DNA of 64,000 bases from a virus, in the IMG/VR virus record IMGVR_UViG_3300043775_002158, positions 41,375 through 105,374 of that record. One strand, written 5' to 3'. Position numbers and translations under genes: made by a program. Positions 16,001 through 23,348 of the stretch are shown here, in pieces. A model generated the notes under the pieces. It had not been told where the DNA came from. It did no database searches and worked only from the letters and a program-made list of their open reading frames with translations. Each line of letters opens with the position of its first letter. Position 1 is the stretch's first letter.

Positions 16001-16744
16001 ATGACAAAAAACGAAATATTATATAATGTCGGTTTAACCGATAAAGTATATTCAGAACAAAAAGATATTGATTTTAAAGCACAAAGGTTAAAATTAATTA
16101 AATGGATTGAAGATAAAAAATCAGACACACAAGGATTTGTTGCAACGAAAGATAATACAATTTATATTGTGTGGAGAGGTAGTTCTTCTAAAAAAGATTT
16201 CCAAAACGACGCCTCTATCGATAAAGTTCCTTTTATTGAAGAAGGTGAGAAAGTTCATATTGGATTTAAAACCTGTTGGGATGCCGTAAAGGATGATACA
16301 TATAAAGCATTAGATATTGCACTTAAAAACTTAGGTCAAGAACATTCAATAGATAATATTGTTGTTTGTGGACACAGTTTAGGTGCGGCAATTTCTACCT
16401 TGTGTGCATATGAAATCTATTCAATTTATAAATCAAATAAAATTATATGTTGTACCATAGGTAGTCCAAGAGTTGGTAATAAAATATTCAAACAAAACTT
16501 TGATAAATCACCAATTGAATCGTTAAGGATTGTTAACAATTTAGATATTGTAACTCGTGCACCAAATATTGGATATCACCACGTTAATACCGAATTACGT
16601 ATTGATAGTGAGGGTAAAGTTAAAAAATGGATGATTGATTGGCAAAGAGTTGGTGAATATCTTAAAGCCGTATTCACAGGTAAGACTGCGAAAGATCATA
16701 TGACAAATAATTACATAAGTGCATTAAATAAATGGAACCCATAA
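16001..16744 (+). CDS. class 3 lipase (alpha/beta hydrolase)
   Basis: 247 residues with the lipase_3 plan: substrate strand IYIVWRGSSS (54-63), nucleophile elbow GHSLG (124-128, Ser126), a GSPRVGN loop (154-160), catalytic Asp182 in NLDIVTR and His in GYHHV (193/194). No signal peptide, so it would act in the cytoplasm or reach the membrane through a holin. Following several small membrane proteins, it could hydrolyse host phospholipid during lysis; this is inferred from context. Confidence 0.85.
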   Translation: MTKNEILYNVGLTDKVYSEQKDIDFKAQRLKLIKWIEDKKSDTQGFVATKDNTIYIVWRGSSSKKDFQNDASIDKVPFIEEGEKVHIGFKTCWDAVKDDTYKALDIALKNLGQEHSIDNIVVCGHSLGAAISTLCAYEIYSIYKSNKIICCTIGSPRVGNKIFKQNFDKSPIESLRIVNNLDIVTRAPNIGYHHVNTELRIDSEGKVKKWMIDWQRVGEYLKAVFTGKTAKDHMTNNYISALNKWNP

Positions 16745-16753
16745 AAAAAATAT

Positions 16754-17473
16754 ATGAAAAAATTATTAATATTATTAAGTGTTTGTTTAGTAAGTCTTGT
16801 TGCAAATAGTCAAACAATAGGTAAAACTAAGACAGAGGACTTCAAGGCGGACTTTGAAAAGAAAAAGGATATAAGTACTTACTTAGATTATGACGGACCT
16901 CAAATACCCGTTCAAATCCTTAAATGTGGTATTTCTGACGAAGTATATGAGATGTATCCAGAATTAAAGGAAAAACGTGTAGGTTTAGGTGTTGCTAATA
17001 TCTCTATGGAATATCTTGAGAACTTAAACAGATTTAAATTTACTGAGGACAAGACAGAAATTAAGAATCGCATGGTAAAACAATTCCAAGCATCTCAAGC
17101 CGGTATTTCTGAGAACAAATTAGATGGTCGTGGTAAAATCAATTTGGCTAAGTATTTTGTAACTATCGAGTGTTATGATTATTCGGTATCTGAAGATGAA
17201 ACTATCAACCTAAAAGACGGTATTAAAGATAATATGGTTACTCGTATTGGTTTACAAGTTAGATTTACTGACGCCGAGACAGGACTAGTATTTGCAGGTT
17301 CAGGTTTAGGTGAAGCTAAGACAACAAGAGAGTTGACTTTATTATCTGATGCAACTATCGACCCAATTAAATTTAATCAATCAACCATCAGTATCTCAAC
17401 TAAAAAGGCGTTAGATATTGCGGTTGCTAACATTCTTGATAGAATGATTAAAAAAGGTATTTTCACAAAATAA
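16754..17473 (+). CDS. CsgG-family-like secreted protein
   Basis: 239 residues, signal peptide ending VANSQ (no lipobox). The mature part follows the CsgG pattern: GLGVANISMEYL, a variable middle, GKINLAKYFVTIECYDYSV (repeat of the aDYli.G strand), VTRIGLQVRFTDAETGLVFAGSG and a final helix ALDIAVANILDRMIKKG. CsgG forms the outer-membrane curli export pore; without the lipid anchor, this could be a soluble relative or pore component. Its start lies 10 nt after the lipase stop. Confidence 0.7.
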   Translation: MKKLLILLSVCLVSLVANSQTIGKTKTEDFKADFEKKKDISTYLDYDGPQIPVQILKCGISDEVYEMYPELKEKRVGLGVANISMEYLENLNRFKFTEDKTEIKNRMVKQFQASQAGISENKLDGRGKINLAKYFVTIECYDYSVSEDETINLKDGIKDNMVTRIGLQVRFTDAETGLVFAGSGLGEAKTTRELTLLSDATIDPIKFNQSTISISTKKALDIAVANILDRMIKKGIFTK

Positions 17474-17706
17474 TGAAATACGAAGTTGTTGATATTCCAC
17501 AACCGGAAAATTGTGAAAAATGTACACCATGTCTTAGACTTAGATTAATGGAAATGGGGTTTATTACGGGAGAAAGAATTGAATTTGGAGAAAGTAGATT
17601 AGGTTTATATATGGTTAATATATTAACCGAAAATGACCATATCTCTTCGGTGGTTGCACTTAGACAAGAAGAATTGGATAGAATATGTTTAAAAGGGGTT
17701 TTATAA
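17473..17706 (+). CDS. FeoA-domain-like small protein
   Basis: 77 residues. The centre fits the FeoA SH3-like domain: LRLMEMGFITGERIEFGES, then a strand LYMVNIL and an LRQEELDRI helix where FeoA proteins have their closing helix. An N-terminal Cys pair (CEKCTPC) is unusual. FeoA domains regulate iron transporters or bind metalloregulators. No FeoB is nearby. TAATG overlap upstream; the end of the gene forms part of a terminator. Confidence 0.65.
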   Translation: MKYEVVDIPQPENCEKCTPCLRLRLMEMGFITGERIEFGESRLGLYMVNILTENDHISSVVALRQEELDRICLKGVL

Positions 17707-17716
17707 CCCCTTTTTT
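17691..17716 (+). terminator. terminator overlapping the FeoA-like stop
   Basis: AAAAGGGGTT/AACCCCTTTT stem with TTAT loop and T-run; the left arm lies in the last codons of the upstream gene, and the late motif follows 1 nt later. Confidence 0.88.
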
Positions 17717-17717
17717 A

Positions 17718-17726
17718 GTATTTATA
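17718..17726 (+). promoter_or_regulatory. late-type promoter motif GTATTTATA
   Basis: Ends 3 nt before the ATG at 17730, directly after a terminator; it decides the start of the PspC-like gene. Confidence 0.6.
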
Positions 17727-17729
17727 TGT

Positions 17730-17909
17730 ATGGAAAAATTTTATAGAACATATGACGATAGAGTCTTTTTTGGTATTTGTAGCGGTTTGGGGGTTAGAAC
17801 CAATATCGATCCTTTAGTTTGGAGATTATTGTTTTTTTTCTTAATTTTTTCACCGGTACCAATAATAACAGGTTATTTATTAACTACAATTTTAACTAAA
17901 AGTGTATGA
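17730..17909 (+). CDS. PspC-domain small membrane protein
   Basis: 59 residues from the ATG just after the late motif; an upstream in-frame ATG at 17685 would place the start inside the preceding gene and terminator, so I reject it. The pattern RTYDDRVFFGICSGLG, NIDPLVWRLLFFF and a second hydrophobic stretch match the PspC membrane domain. PspC senses envelope stress in bacteria; here it may protect membranes while exported proteins build up. ATGA overlap with the next gene. Confidence 0.75.
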   Translation: MEKFYRTYDDRVFFGICSGLGVRTNIDPLVWRLLFFFLIFSPVPIITGYLLTTILTKSV

Positions 17910-18733
17910 AAAAATTTTTATTAATCGTCGGTTTAATTTTAATTTTAACGTTATTTGTTTCAATAATGTTAAACGCTCAAGTAAGTTCTTGGAGAAATAA
18001 TTCACAACAAAGAACAACCGCACCAAGAATTCAACCATCAACTCCACAAAGAAATGACGTTAGTCGATGGAGAACACAAACAGAACCAATTAGACCAGGT
18101 CAACCTATTCCAAATAGACCTTTAGTGAGAAGATGGAGAGGTGGGGGTGTAAATCCATATGGATTAATGTGGGGAAATTGGGGGTGGTATCAACCATACC
18201 CATATATTTGGTACGATGATTATGGATGGAGACATAGAAGTGTAGTTCGTGTTTATGAAAATGGAAAAAGAGATACTGTTAAAAAGGAAACATATTATAC
18301 TTTAGGTATTGGACATACAAATAACAATCAAGCTTCTTTTTGGGGTGCTGTAGGTGGTAATAAAGGATACTTTATTGTTGATTACGTTATGACCTATGAA
18401 ATTGATCGCAACCAATATTTTCCAAATGGTAAAATTAATGAAGTTGATTTTCCGTTAAGTAAAAATGACTTTTTAAAAGAGGGTACATTATATCTTGGTG
18501 GAGGTAAGAGATTCGGTAAATTAGGTGTCCATGGAATGGTTGGATTTGGAAATGAAATTATTAGATACCAAGGTAAAGATGATTTAGGTGGTATTTCATT
18601 TCCTAAATCAAATTCAAATTTTACAACATTTAAATTTGGTATTATAAGAGATTTCAAATTCTTCACATTAAAGTTAGATAGAGACCCAATAAGAAATTAC
18701 AATCAAATATCAATTGGATTGAATAATAAGTAA
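17906..18733 (+). CDS. exported protein with Trp/Pro/Arg-rich N-terminus
   Basis: 275 residues, signal peptide ending LNAQ near 26. Residues 30-110 are rich in Arg, Pro, Trp and Gly (RRWRGGG, WYQPYPYIWYDDYGW). The remainder has alternating strands with aromatic residues (YTLGIGHTN, GTLYLGGGKRF, FTTFKFGIIRDF, FFTLKLDR) as in small outer-membrane barrels. Coupled by overlaps to both neighbours. No family is recognised. Confidence 0.6.
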   Translation: MKKFLLIVGLILILTLFVSIMLNAQVSSWRNNSQQRTTAPRIQPSTPQRNDVSRWRTQTEPIRPGQPIPNRPLVRRWRGGGVNPYGLMWGNWGWYQPYPYIWYDDYGWRHRSVVRVYENGKRDTVKKETYYTLGIGHTNNNQASFWGAVGGNKGYFIVDYVMTYEIDRNQYFPNGKINEVDFPLSKNDFLKEGTLYLGGGKRFGKLGVHGMVGFGNEIIRYQGKDDLGGISFPKSNSNFTTFKFGIIRDFKFFTLKLDRDPIRNYNQISIGLNNK

Positions 18734-20181
18734 TGAAAAAAAATCTAATTGTTTTATTAATTTTATGTTTCATAGGTTTTAAATCATATGGACAAACATT
18801 TACACAAACATTTATTGATAAATGTACAGGTGAAGTTAAAGTTGCAACAACAACTTATATAAGTGGTAATGCATTTGTATCTTTTTATAATCAAAGTAAA
18901 ACATTCACACCTTTAGAAGTCCAAACAGGACAATTACAATTATGGTTACAAACAACTTACGCAACATATAACTCGATGGCCTGTCCAACAAATCAGGTAG
19001 TTCAACAAACAATACAAAATACAGTTACACAGGCGGCGGCAACCGCAGCAAGTAATGCAGCATCTTCGGCGGCAAGTAATGCGGCATCTTCAGCTGCAAG
19101 TAATGCGGCAAGTTCATCGGCATCAACTGCGGCGAGTTCGTCGGCATCAACTGCTGCGAGTTCGTCGGCATCAAGTAGTTCCGCCGCAACATCAAGTTCA
19201 AGTACAACAACATCATCTAGTAGTTCATCTTCATCTAGTAGTTCATCTTCATCTAGTAGTTCATCTTCATCTTCTGAATCAAAGACTGAGAGTAGTTCTT
19301 CATCATCGGAATCAAAATCTGAAACAAAGAGTGAATCAAAATCTGAAAGTAAATCAGAAGAAAAAAAATCAGAAAGTAAATCAGAAGAAAAAAAAGAAGA
19401 GAAAAAGTCAGAGGAAAAGAAAGAGGAAAAGAAAGAGGAAAAGAAAGAGGAAAAGAAAGAGGAGAAGAAGAAGGAAGAAAAAAAAGATAAAAAGGAAGAT
19501 AAGAAAGAAAAAAAGAAAGGAGGAGTATTAAATCCGATGTTAATTGCCTCAGATTATACTGTTGCTCAAAATGCGGATAAAAGTTTTGGTTCTATGTTAG
19601 GGTTGGGTTGGAGTAAATCATCATTAATGGGTGACGAATCTTTTTCAGCAAATGCAATTATATGGAGTAACCTAAAACAATTTGCGTTAGGTGGTGGATA
19701 TACCAAAATGGACTTTAGTGGTGGTAAATTAAATGCCATACATTCTTATGGTGTAACAACCGCATATTTGAATGGTAATTATATGGGTTTACTTGGTTAT
19801 ACTTACATTAAACCACATCCTAAATTTGGAACTTACGGATACAATATAGGTGTTGTAAATTTATTCATTAAAGATGAAAAAGGTAAATTTAATTATAGTG
19901 TTGTAAGTTCAGCTGTTGCATTTTGGACTAAACCATATTCATATTCAAAGAAACTTTCAATATCACCTCAATTATTTGTTATGTCTTCACCATTATCTTA
20001 TAATACAGTTACGGGAGTAAGTATGGTTAATAGACACGCAGGATATTTGGTTGGAGGTTCGTTTGATTATAAATTAAGTAAAAGATTTGGGTTTACTTTT
20101 AATTATAGAATGAACGGATCAACTCAACCATATAGTCCTATTTTACATAACTTCTTGATTGGTAGTAGAATGACATTATAA
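18733..20181 (+). CDS. outer-membrane barrel protein with Ser-rich and Lys/Glu-rich linker
   Basis: 482 residues, signal peptide ending SYGQ. A ~75-residue N-terminal domain with two Cys is followed by Ala/Ser repeats, a poly-Ser tract and a Lys/Glu helix (about residues 95-262 in all), then a beta-barrel region whose C-terminal third parallels the protein at 12756 (ISPQLFVMSS ... DYKLSKRFGFTFNYRMN). The linker could hold the N-terminal domain away from the membrane or cross the cell wall. The repeats are prone to slippage at DNA level. Confidence 0.65.
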   Translation: MKKNLIVLLILCFIGFKSYGQTFTQTFIDKCTGEVKVATTTYISGNAFVSFYNQSKTFTPLEVQTGQLQLWLQTTYATYNSMACPTNQVVQQTIQNTVTQAAATAASNAASSAASNAASSAASNAASSSASTAASSSASTAASSSASSSSAATSSSSTTTSSSSSSSSSSSSSSSSSSSSSESKTESSSSSSESKSETKSESKSESKSEEKKSESKSEEKKEEKKSEEKKEEKKEEKKEEKKEEKKKEEKKDKKEDKKEKKKGGVLNPMLIASDYTVAQNADKSFGSMLGLGWSKSSLMGDESFSANAIIWSNLKQFALGGGYTKMDFSGGKLNAIHSYGVTTAYLNGNYMGLLGYTYIKPHPKFGTYGYNIGVVNLFIKDEKGKFNYSVVSSAVAFWTKPYSYSKKLSISPQLFVMSSPLSYNTVTGVSMVNRHAGYLVGGSFDYKLSKRFGFTFNYRMNGSTQPYSPILHNFLIGSRMTL

Positions 20182-20211
20182 AAAAATCCCCGAAGTATAA
20201 ACCACGGGGAT
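20181..20211 (-). terminator. terminator of the RNA-repair operon
   Basis: ATCCCCG (20186-20192)/CGGGGAT (20205-20211) stem, with a T-run on the minus strand. It sits between convergent operons and may serve both. Confidence 0.8.
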
Positions 20212-20268
20212 ATGACAAAAAATAAATGTACCTCTCTCCTGATACAATATAAATTTATTAAAGTTTTT

Positions 20269-20607
20269 TTATAAAGTCAATTCTTTATGAAGATTTAATA
20301 CCTGACTACAAATTTCATAATCTTCGTTTTCTTCAAAGTAAGGTAATATGTCTCTTTTTAAAACAATCGTTTCACTACGATGAAATTCAAATTCAGTATT
20401 CCAATCCGCATCTTTAAACTTAGCTGAAAGTTTTAAAACTAAAGATTTTTTTCTTGTATTTTTAAACTCTTCAAAAATTTCAATTATTGATTTATAAATG
20501 TCTTCTTTGTTTGGTTCATAAAAACTTTTCCAATCCTTATATACTCCATTGATTATCAATTCTTTATAAGGTTTTTTTCTTCTTTTTGGTTGGTCCAAAT
20601 TTTCCAT
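20269..20607 (-). CDS. hypothetical protein, 112 aa
   Basis: Basic N-terminus (QPKRRKKPYKE) then mixed helices and a strand pair around KDADWNTEFEFHR. Last gene downstream of the cREC-like and ligase genes on the same strand, followed by the operon terminator, so it may be part of the RNA-repair unit. No family is recognised. Confidence 0.6.
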   Translation of the reverse strand: MENLDQPKRRKKPYKELIINGVYKDWKSFYEPNKEDIYKSIIEIFEEFKNTRKKSLVLKLSAKFKDADWNTEFEFHRSETIVLKRDILPYFEENEDYEICSQVLNLHKELTL

Positions 20608-20672
20608 GTAAGTAAGTGTTTAGTTTGTTTAGTAATTATGTAAAAGTAATGATTTTTTTGAATAACCAAAAA

Positions 20673-21161
20673 TTATTCGTCACCAATTGTACGATCCCAT
20701 TTTGCTTTACGTTCTTCGGGGGATAACATGTGTATTTCACTAATAGTGTGGTTAATTTGAACTCTTACACAAGTTTGGGGTAATTTACAATTCATCAAAT
20801 AATTATTAATATAACCCATCATATTTGCCGCACCAATAGGGTTTGCTGAATGTACATATATCTGAGGTAATGGTATTTTTTCATTCATACTTTCACTAAC
20901 CAAATAACGGCAACAATCCATACCTGTCCTTTCATTAATGTTGTTGTAATCCAACATATAATTATTTTTTACATTTGTATAATACTCAACCATCGCACCT
21001 TCACCTAAATCATGATCTAAGGATATTAATTCAAATGTACCTAATCCATGTAATTTTATTTGTGCAACAAATTCGTCATAGTTTCTTACAACAATCCAAT
21101 CTTCATCTACGGGAGTTCTTATATCGTCAAGGTATAATCTTAATCTTTTATTAATTTTCAT
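20673..21161 (-). CDS. cyclic-phosphate-processing receiver-like (cREC) protein
   Basis: 162 residues. LYLDDIRTP (9-17), an RNYDEF segment and SLDHDLGEG (47-55) place acidic residues as in receiver domains, but the downstream pattern HSANPIGAANM is the signature of the cREC group, predicted to process 2',3'-cyclic phosphate RNA ends. It overlaps the RNA ligase gene by 11 nt and lies with a polynucleotide-kinase-like gene, which is the expected company for this family. Confidence 0.75.
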   Translation of the reverse strand: MKINKRLRLYLDDIRTPVDEDWIVVRNYDEFVAQIKLHGLGTFELISLDHDLGEGAMVEYYTNVKNNYMLDYNNINERTGMDCCRYLVSESMNEKIPLPQIYVHSANPIGAANMMGYINNYLMNCKLPQTCVRVQINHTISEIHMLSPEERKAKWDRTIGDE

Positions 21162-22221
21162 CTTTTTTAAATGGTTTTGAATATTTTGGCTTAATTAATT
21201 TCCAAATTATTTCGTCTACTTTCGAATTATTATTATCCCACATTGCAAACATTATTGGATGTAAAACTTTTTGTTGTTTCATTACAAATTCCGCAAATTC
21301 TTTTTTGGATGGTTCGGGGTCTCTATCACCAAATTTTCCATACCTAAAACCATCGTGTAATTTTCCTGCGGTCTCTCTTAATTGAAAACATGAATACCTT
21401 AAATCACTAATTGTTTTTTTAACCCAATCATTAAATTCATCTGGAACTTTTTCAAGTAGTTCATCAAATGGTTTATTATCTTTTAGATATTCCCATATAT
21501 CTTGATTAGATATGTTTGTTAAAATTTTATGAAGACGTTTATATTCTTCACCTTTGATTTTCATACGAAAACCATTCTTAAATTTAATTACATATCCTTC
21601 TCTATCTTTACTTATTTCTTCTTTAAGTAAATCATACGATTCACCCCAAGTCTTGTATGTCATAACAACTTCAAATCCAGAATCTTGTGTCCAAAACAAA
21701 CTACTATCAGGTATTTCTTCACCTGTTTCTGTATGAATGGCACCAAGAACAACTAATTTTTCTTCACCTTTATAATCAACAACAATTCTATTTTCAGGAT
21801 AAATTATTTCAAACAAATATGTGTTATCTTTTCTCCACGATCCAATATCGTGTCTATCAAGAATTTCTTTTCCTTTGATAGCTTGTGGTGAGGTAAATGA
21901 CCCACGAGTTGCCATTATCCATTCACCTTCATAATTAAAAAGAATACCTAATGAACCATCCATCTTTTCGTAAACAACATAATCTTCATTAGGAATATCT
22001 TCTGGTTTATGTTCTTCGTAATTAAAAAATTTCTTAAATGGTCTTGCAACAATGTCACCTTTTGAATTGATAACCAACCCACGACATTGTAAAGTAATAT
22101 CATCCCACAATCTTTCGTATTGAACTTTTGGTGAATAGTTCCATATAGTCAAATCTTTCGTAGGATGTGTTTGTTTGTGTAACAAACCATCATTATAATA
22201 TTTTTCTAATATGTCTAACAT
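21151..22221 (-). CDS. RNA ligase (T4 Rnl1-like)
   Basis: 356 residues. Nucleotidyltransferase motif I is YEKMDGS with nucleophile Lys86; upstream CRGLVI and PFKKFFNYEE match the conserved N-terminal RG and PFxKFFN elements of phage RNA ligases. Motif III-like YLFEIIYPENRIV, motif IV EGYVIKF and motif V FRMKIKGEEY follow in order. A C-terminal helical domain of about 110 residues fits tRNA recognition. It would seal 3'-OH/5'-P breaks, such as those made by host anticodon nucleases. Confidence 0.88.
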   Translation of the reverse strand: MLDILEKYYNDGLLHKQTHPTKDLTIWNYSPKVQYERLWDDITLQCRGLVINSKGDIVARPFKKFFNYEEHKPEDIPNEDYVVYEKMDGSLGILFNYEGEWIMATRGSFTSPQAIKGKEILDRHDIGSWRKDNTYLFEIIYPENRIVVDYKGEEKLVVLGAIHTETGEEIPDSSLFWTQDSGFEVVMTYKTWGESYDLLKEEISKDREGYVIKFKNGFRMKIKGEEYKRLHKILTNISNQDIWEYLKDNKPFDELLEKVPDEFNDWVKKTISDLRYSCFQLRETAGKLHDGFRYGKFGDRDPEPSKKEFAEFVMKQQKVLHPIMFAMWDNNNSKVDEIIWKLIKPKYSKPFKKDEN

Positions 22222-22224
22222 AAA

Positions 22225-22467
22225 TTAGTTTAATCTTTTGTGGAAACCGATGTTGTAGGTATGTTTTAACCAATTGAGTGACAAATATATACCACATATT
22301 TTGTTTTTCCAAATAGAAACGTGAGCATCGGGAAAACAAGTTTCAAAATAAAAATAAATAAAAGGTAAAGGATATAATGACCATTGGTTTTTTTGTAAGT
22401 TAGCGTGGAATTTCATCTTTGGTTTTGGATTTACGGACTCAAAAAACGAAATAATAAATTCACTCAT
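22225..22467 (-). CDS. hypothetical protein in RNA-repair operon, 80 aa
   Basis: Aromatic-rich (YPLPFIYFYFETCF) with no signal peptide. It is packed between kinase and ligase, 3 nt from the ligase start and touching the kinase stop, so it is co-translated with them and may be a small partner or substrate-binding subunit. No family is recognised. Confidence 0.6.
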   Translation of the reverse strand: MSEFIISFFESVNPKPKMKFHANLQKNQWSLYPLPFIYFYFETCFPDAHVSIWKNKICGIYLSLNWLKHTYNIGFHKRLN

Positions 22468-22895
22468 TAAAGTTTAATTTGAAATCTATTTTTCATTTGT
22501 TGAAGTTTATCTTCGGGAACTCCATGAACATTTTCATTCCCGTGTCTATTTTCAACAATTACAGTATGAACTCTGTAATTATATCTTTCTGCCATTTTAA
22601 AATACTCATCCATTTCCCATTCTTGAGTAAACGTATTTGCAACAACTATTCTTGCTCTTTGTTGTCTCATTCTTTCTGAACATCTAAATTGACAATAGTT
22701 ATGTGCTTCCTTTAATTTAGTCGGATCAAAATTGTAATCACCTTCTTTATCTTCAAAAAAATCATCAGCAGATAAAACTTCAGGTTCATCCGTACTTCTA
22801 AGTTGTAATATAATCTTTGCTAATGTTGATTTACCCGAACCTGGTAAACCTCGTAATAATATTAATTCGCCCTGTGTTTCGTTTACACTATCCAT
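22467..22895 (-). CDS. P-loop polynucleotide 5'-kinase-like protein
   Basis: 142 residues. Walker A GLPGSGKST (16-24), a lid/Asp region SADDFFED after 43 and a VVANTFTQEWEM segment match the AAA/Pnkp-like kinase group. No phosphatase domain is attached, which leaves the 3'-end healing to another protein, perhaps the cREC-like partner. With the ligase it forms the heal-and-seal pair for RNA repair. Confidence 0.8.
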   Translation of the reverse strand: MDSVNETQGELILLRGLPGSGKSTLAKIILQLRSTDEPEVLSADDFFEDKEGDYNFDPTKLKEAHNYCQFRCSERMRQQRARIVVANTFTQEWEMDEYFKMAERYNYRVHTVIVENRHGNENVHGVPEDKLQQMKNRFQIKL

Positions 22896-22899
22896 ATGA

Positions 22900-22945
22900 G
22901 AGATTTAGGATTAAAGAATTGGGGTCGGAATAAACCAACCCCGAT
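22900..22945 (-). terminator. possible terminator between lipoprotein and kinase genes
   Basis: GGGGT/ACCCC stem (about 22920-22943) with inner complementary bases, then AATTCTTTAAT on the minus strand. T-run is weak. Confidence 0.4.
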
Positions 22946-22948
22946 TTC

Positions 22949-23158
22949 TTATTTTACTTCTTCAACAGTAGAATGAGAATCACCCTTACCGTTTTCATCT
23001 TGTACTCCACCACCTGCACCACCTTGAACAGGTGCTGATGTTGAATCTACTAAAGGAGCCGCTGTTGAGTCAGTTGTTTGAGTTGCGGTTGACCCTGAAC
23101 CACATGCTGCTAGTGTTAATACAACACCAAGAGCTAAAATAAATGTTACTTTTTTCAT
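22949..23158 (-). CDS. small lipoprotein, 69 aa
   Basis: I use the ATG at 23158, because it opens a lipoprotein signal (MKKVTFILALGVVLTLAAC, lipobox LAAC) and lies just after a -7-like box; an upstream ATG at 23215 would add residues before the signal and run through the promoter. The mature part is Ser/Thr/Gly-rich and unstructured. Likely anchored in the host envelope. Superinfection exclusion is possible but not shown. Confidence 0.7.
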   Translation of the reverse strand: MKKVTFILALGVVLTLAACGSGSTATQTTDSTAAPLVDSTSAPVQGGAGGGVQDENGKGDSHSTVEEVK

Positions 23159-23164
23159 ATATAG

Positions 23165-23196
23165 TAAATATACGAAATTTAAATTAGAAAACCAAA
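23165..23196 (-). promoter_or_regulatory. host-type promoter of the lipoprotein gene
   Basis: Minus-strand TTTG (23196-23193), 20-nt spacer and TATATTTA (23172-23165), one mismatch from TAnnTTTG, 6 nt before the ATG. Confidence 0.5.
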
Positions 23197-23202
23197 TCCA
23201 AT

Positions 23203-23231
23203 AAAAAAACCCCAACGAGATGTCGGGGTTT
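23203..23231 (-). terminator. terminator of three-way-junction RNA and clp transcript
   Basis: AAACCCC (23207-23213)/GGGGTTT (23225-23231) stem followed on the minus strand by seven T. Confidence 0.85.
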
Positions 23232-23300
23232 AAGGTCTTTGGGTGGGTTCAACCCCACTTACTTTTGAAAAAACGAAAAGGTAATCGACAAAGAGAACCT
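23203..23300 (-). ncRNA. small three-way-junction RNA
   Basis: Gene-free stretch that folds on the minus strand: outer helix GGT..CTTTG (from 23299) with CAAAGACC (23241-23234), a CTTTT/AAAAG hairpin and a GTGGG/CCCAC hairpin, then the terminator. A TATTTATA motif ends 8 nt upstream (23317-23308), so it may be transcribed separately from the clp gene. The junction vaguely recalls a tRNA but has no standard T loop or anticodon arm. Confidence 0.45.
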
Positions 23301-23307
23301 ATAGTGA

Positions 23308-23317
23308 TATAAATATA
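23308..23317 (-). promoter_or_regulatory. late-type motif upstream of small RNA
   Basis: Minus-strand TATATTTATA between the clp stop and the small RNA; same octamer as the structural promoters. Confidence 0.4.
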
Positions 23318-23348
23318 TATAACTTTAGTAAAAAGTCAACTATTTATA

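Noticed and set aside
19025-19531. Frames in the Ser/Lys/Glu repeat region
   Set aside because: Low-complexity shadows of the barrel protein gene.
23234-23300. A true tRNA gene downstream of clpC-like
   Set aside because: The acceptor-like helix and one T-arm-like hairpin are present, but there is no standard T loop, D arm or 7-nt anticodon loop.
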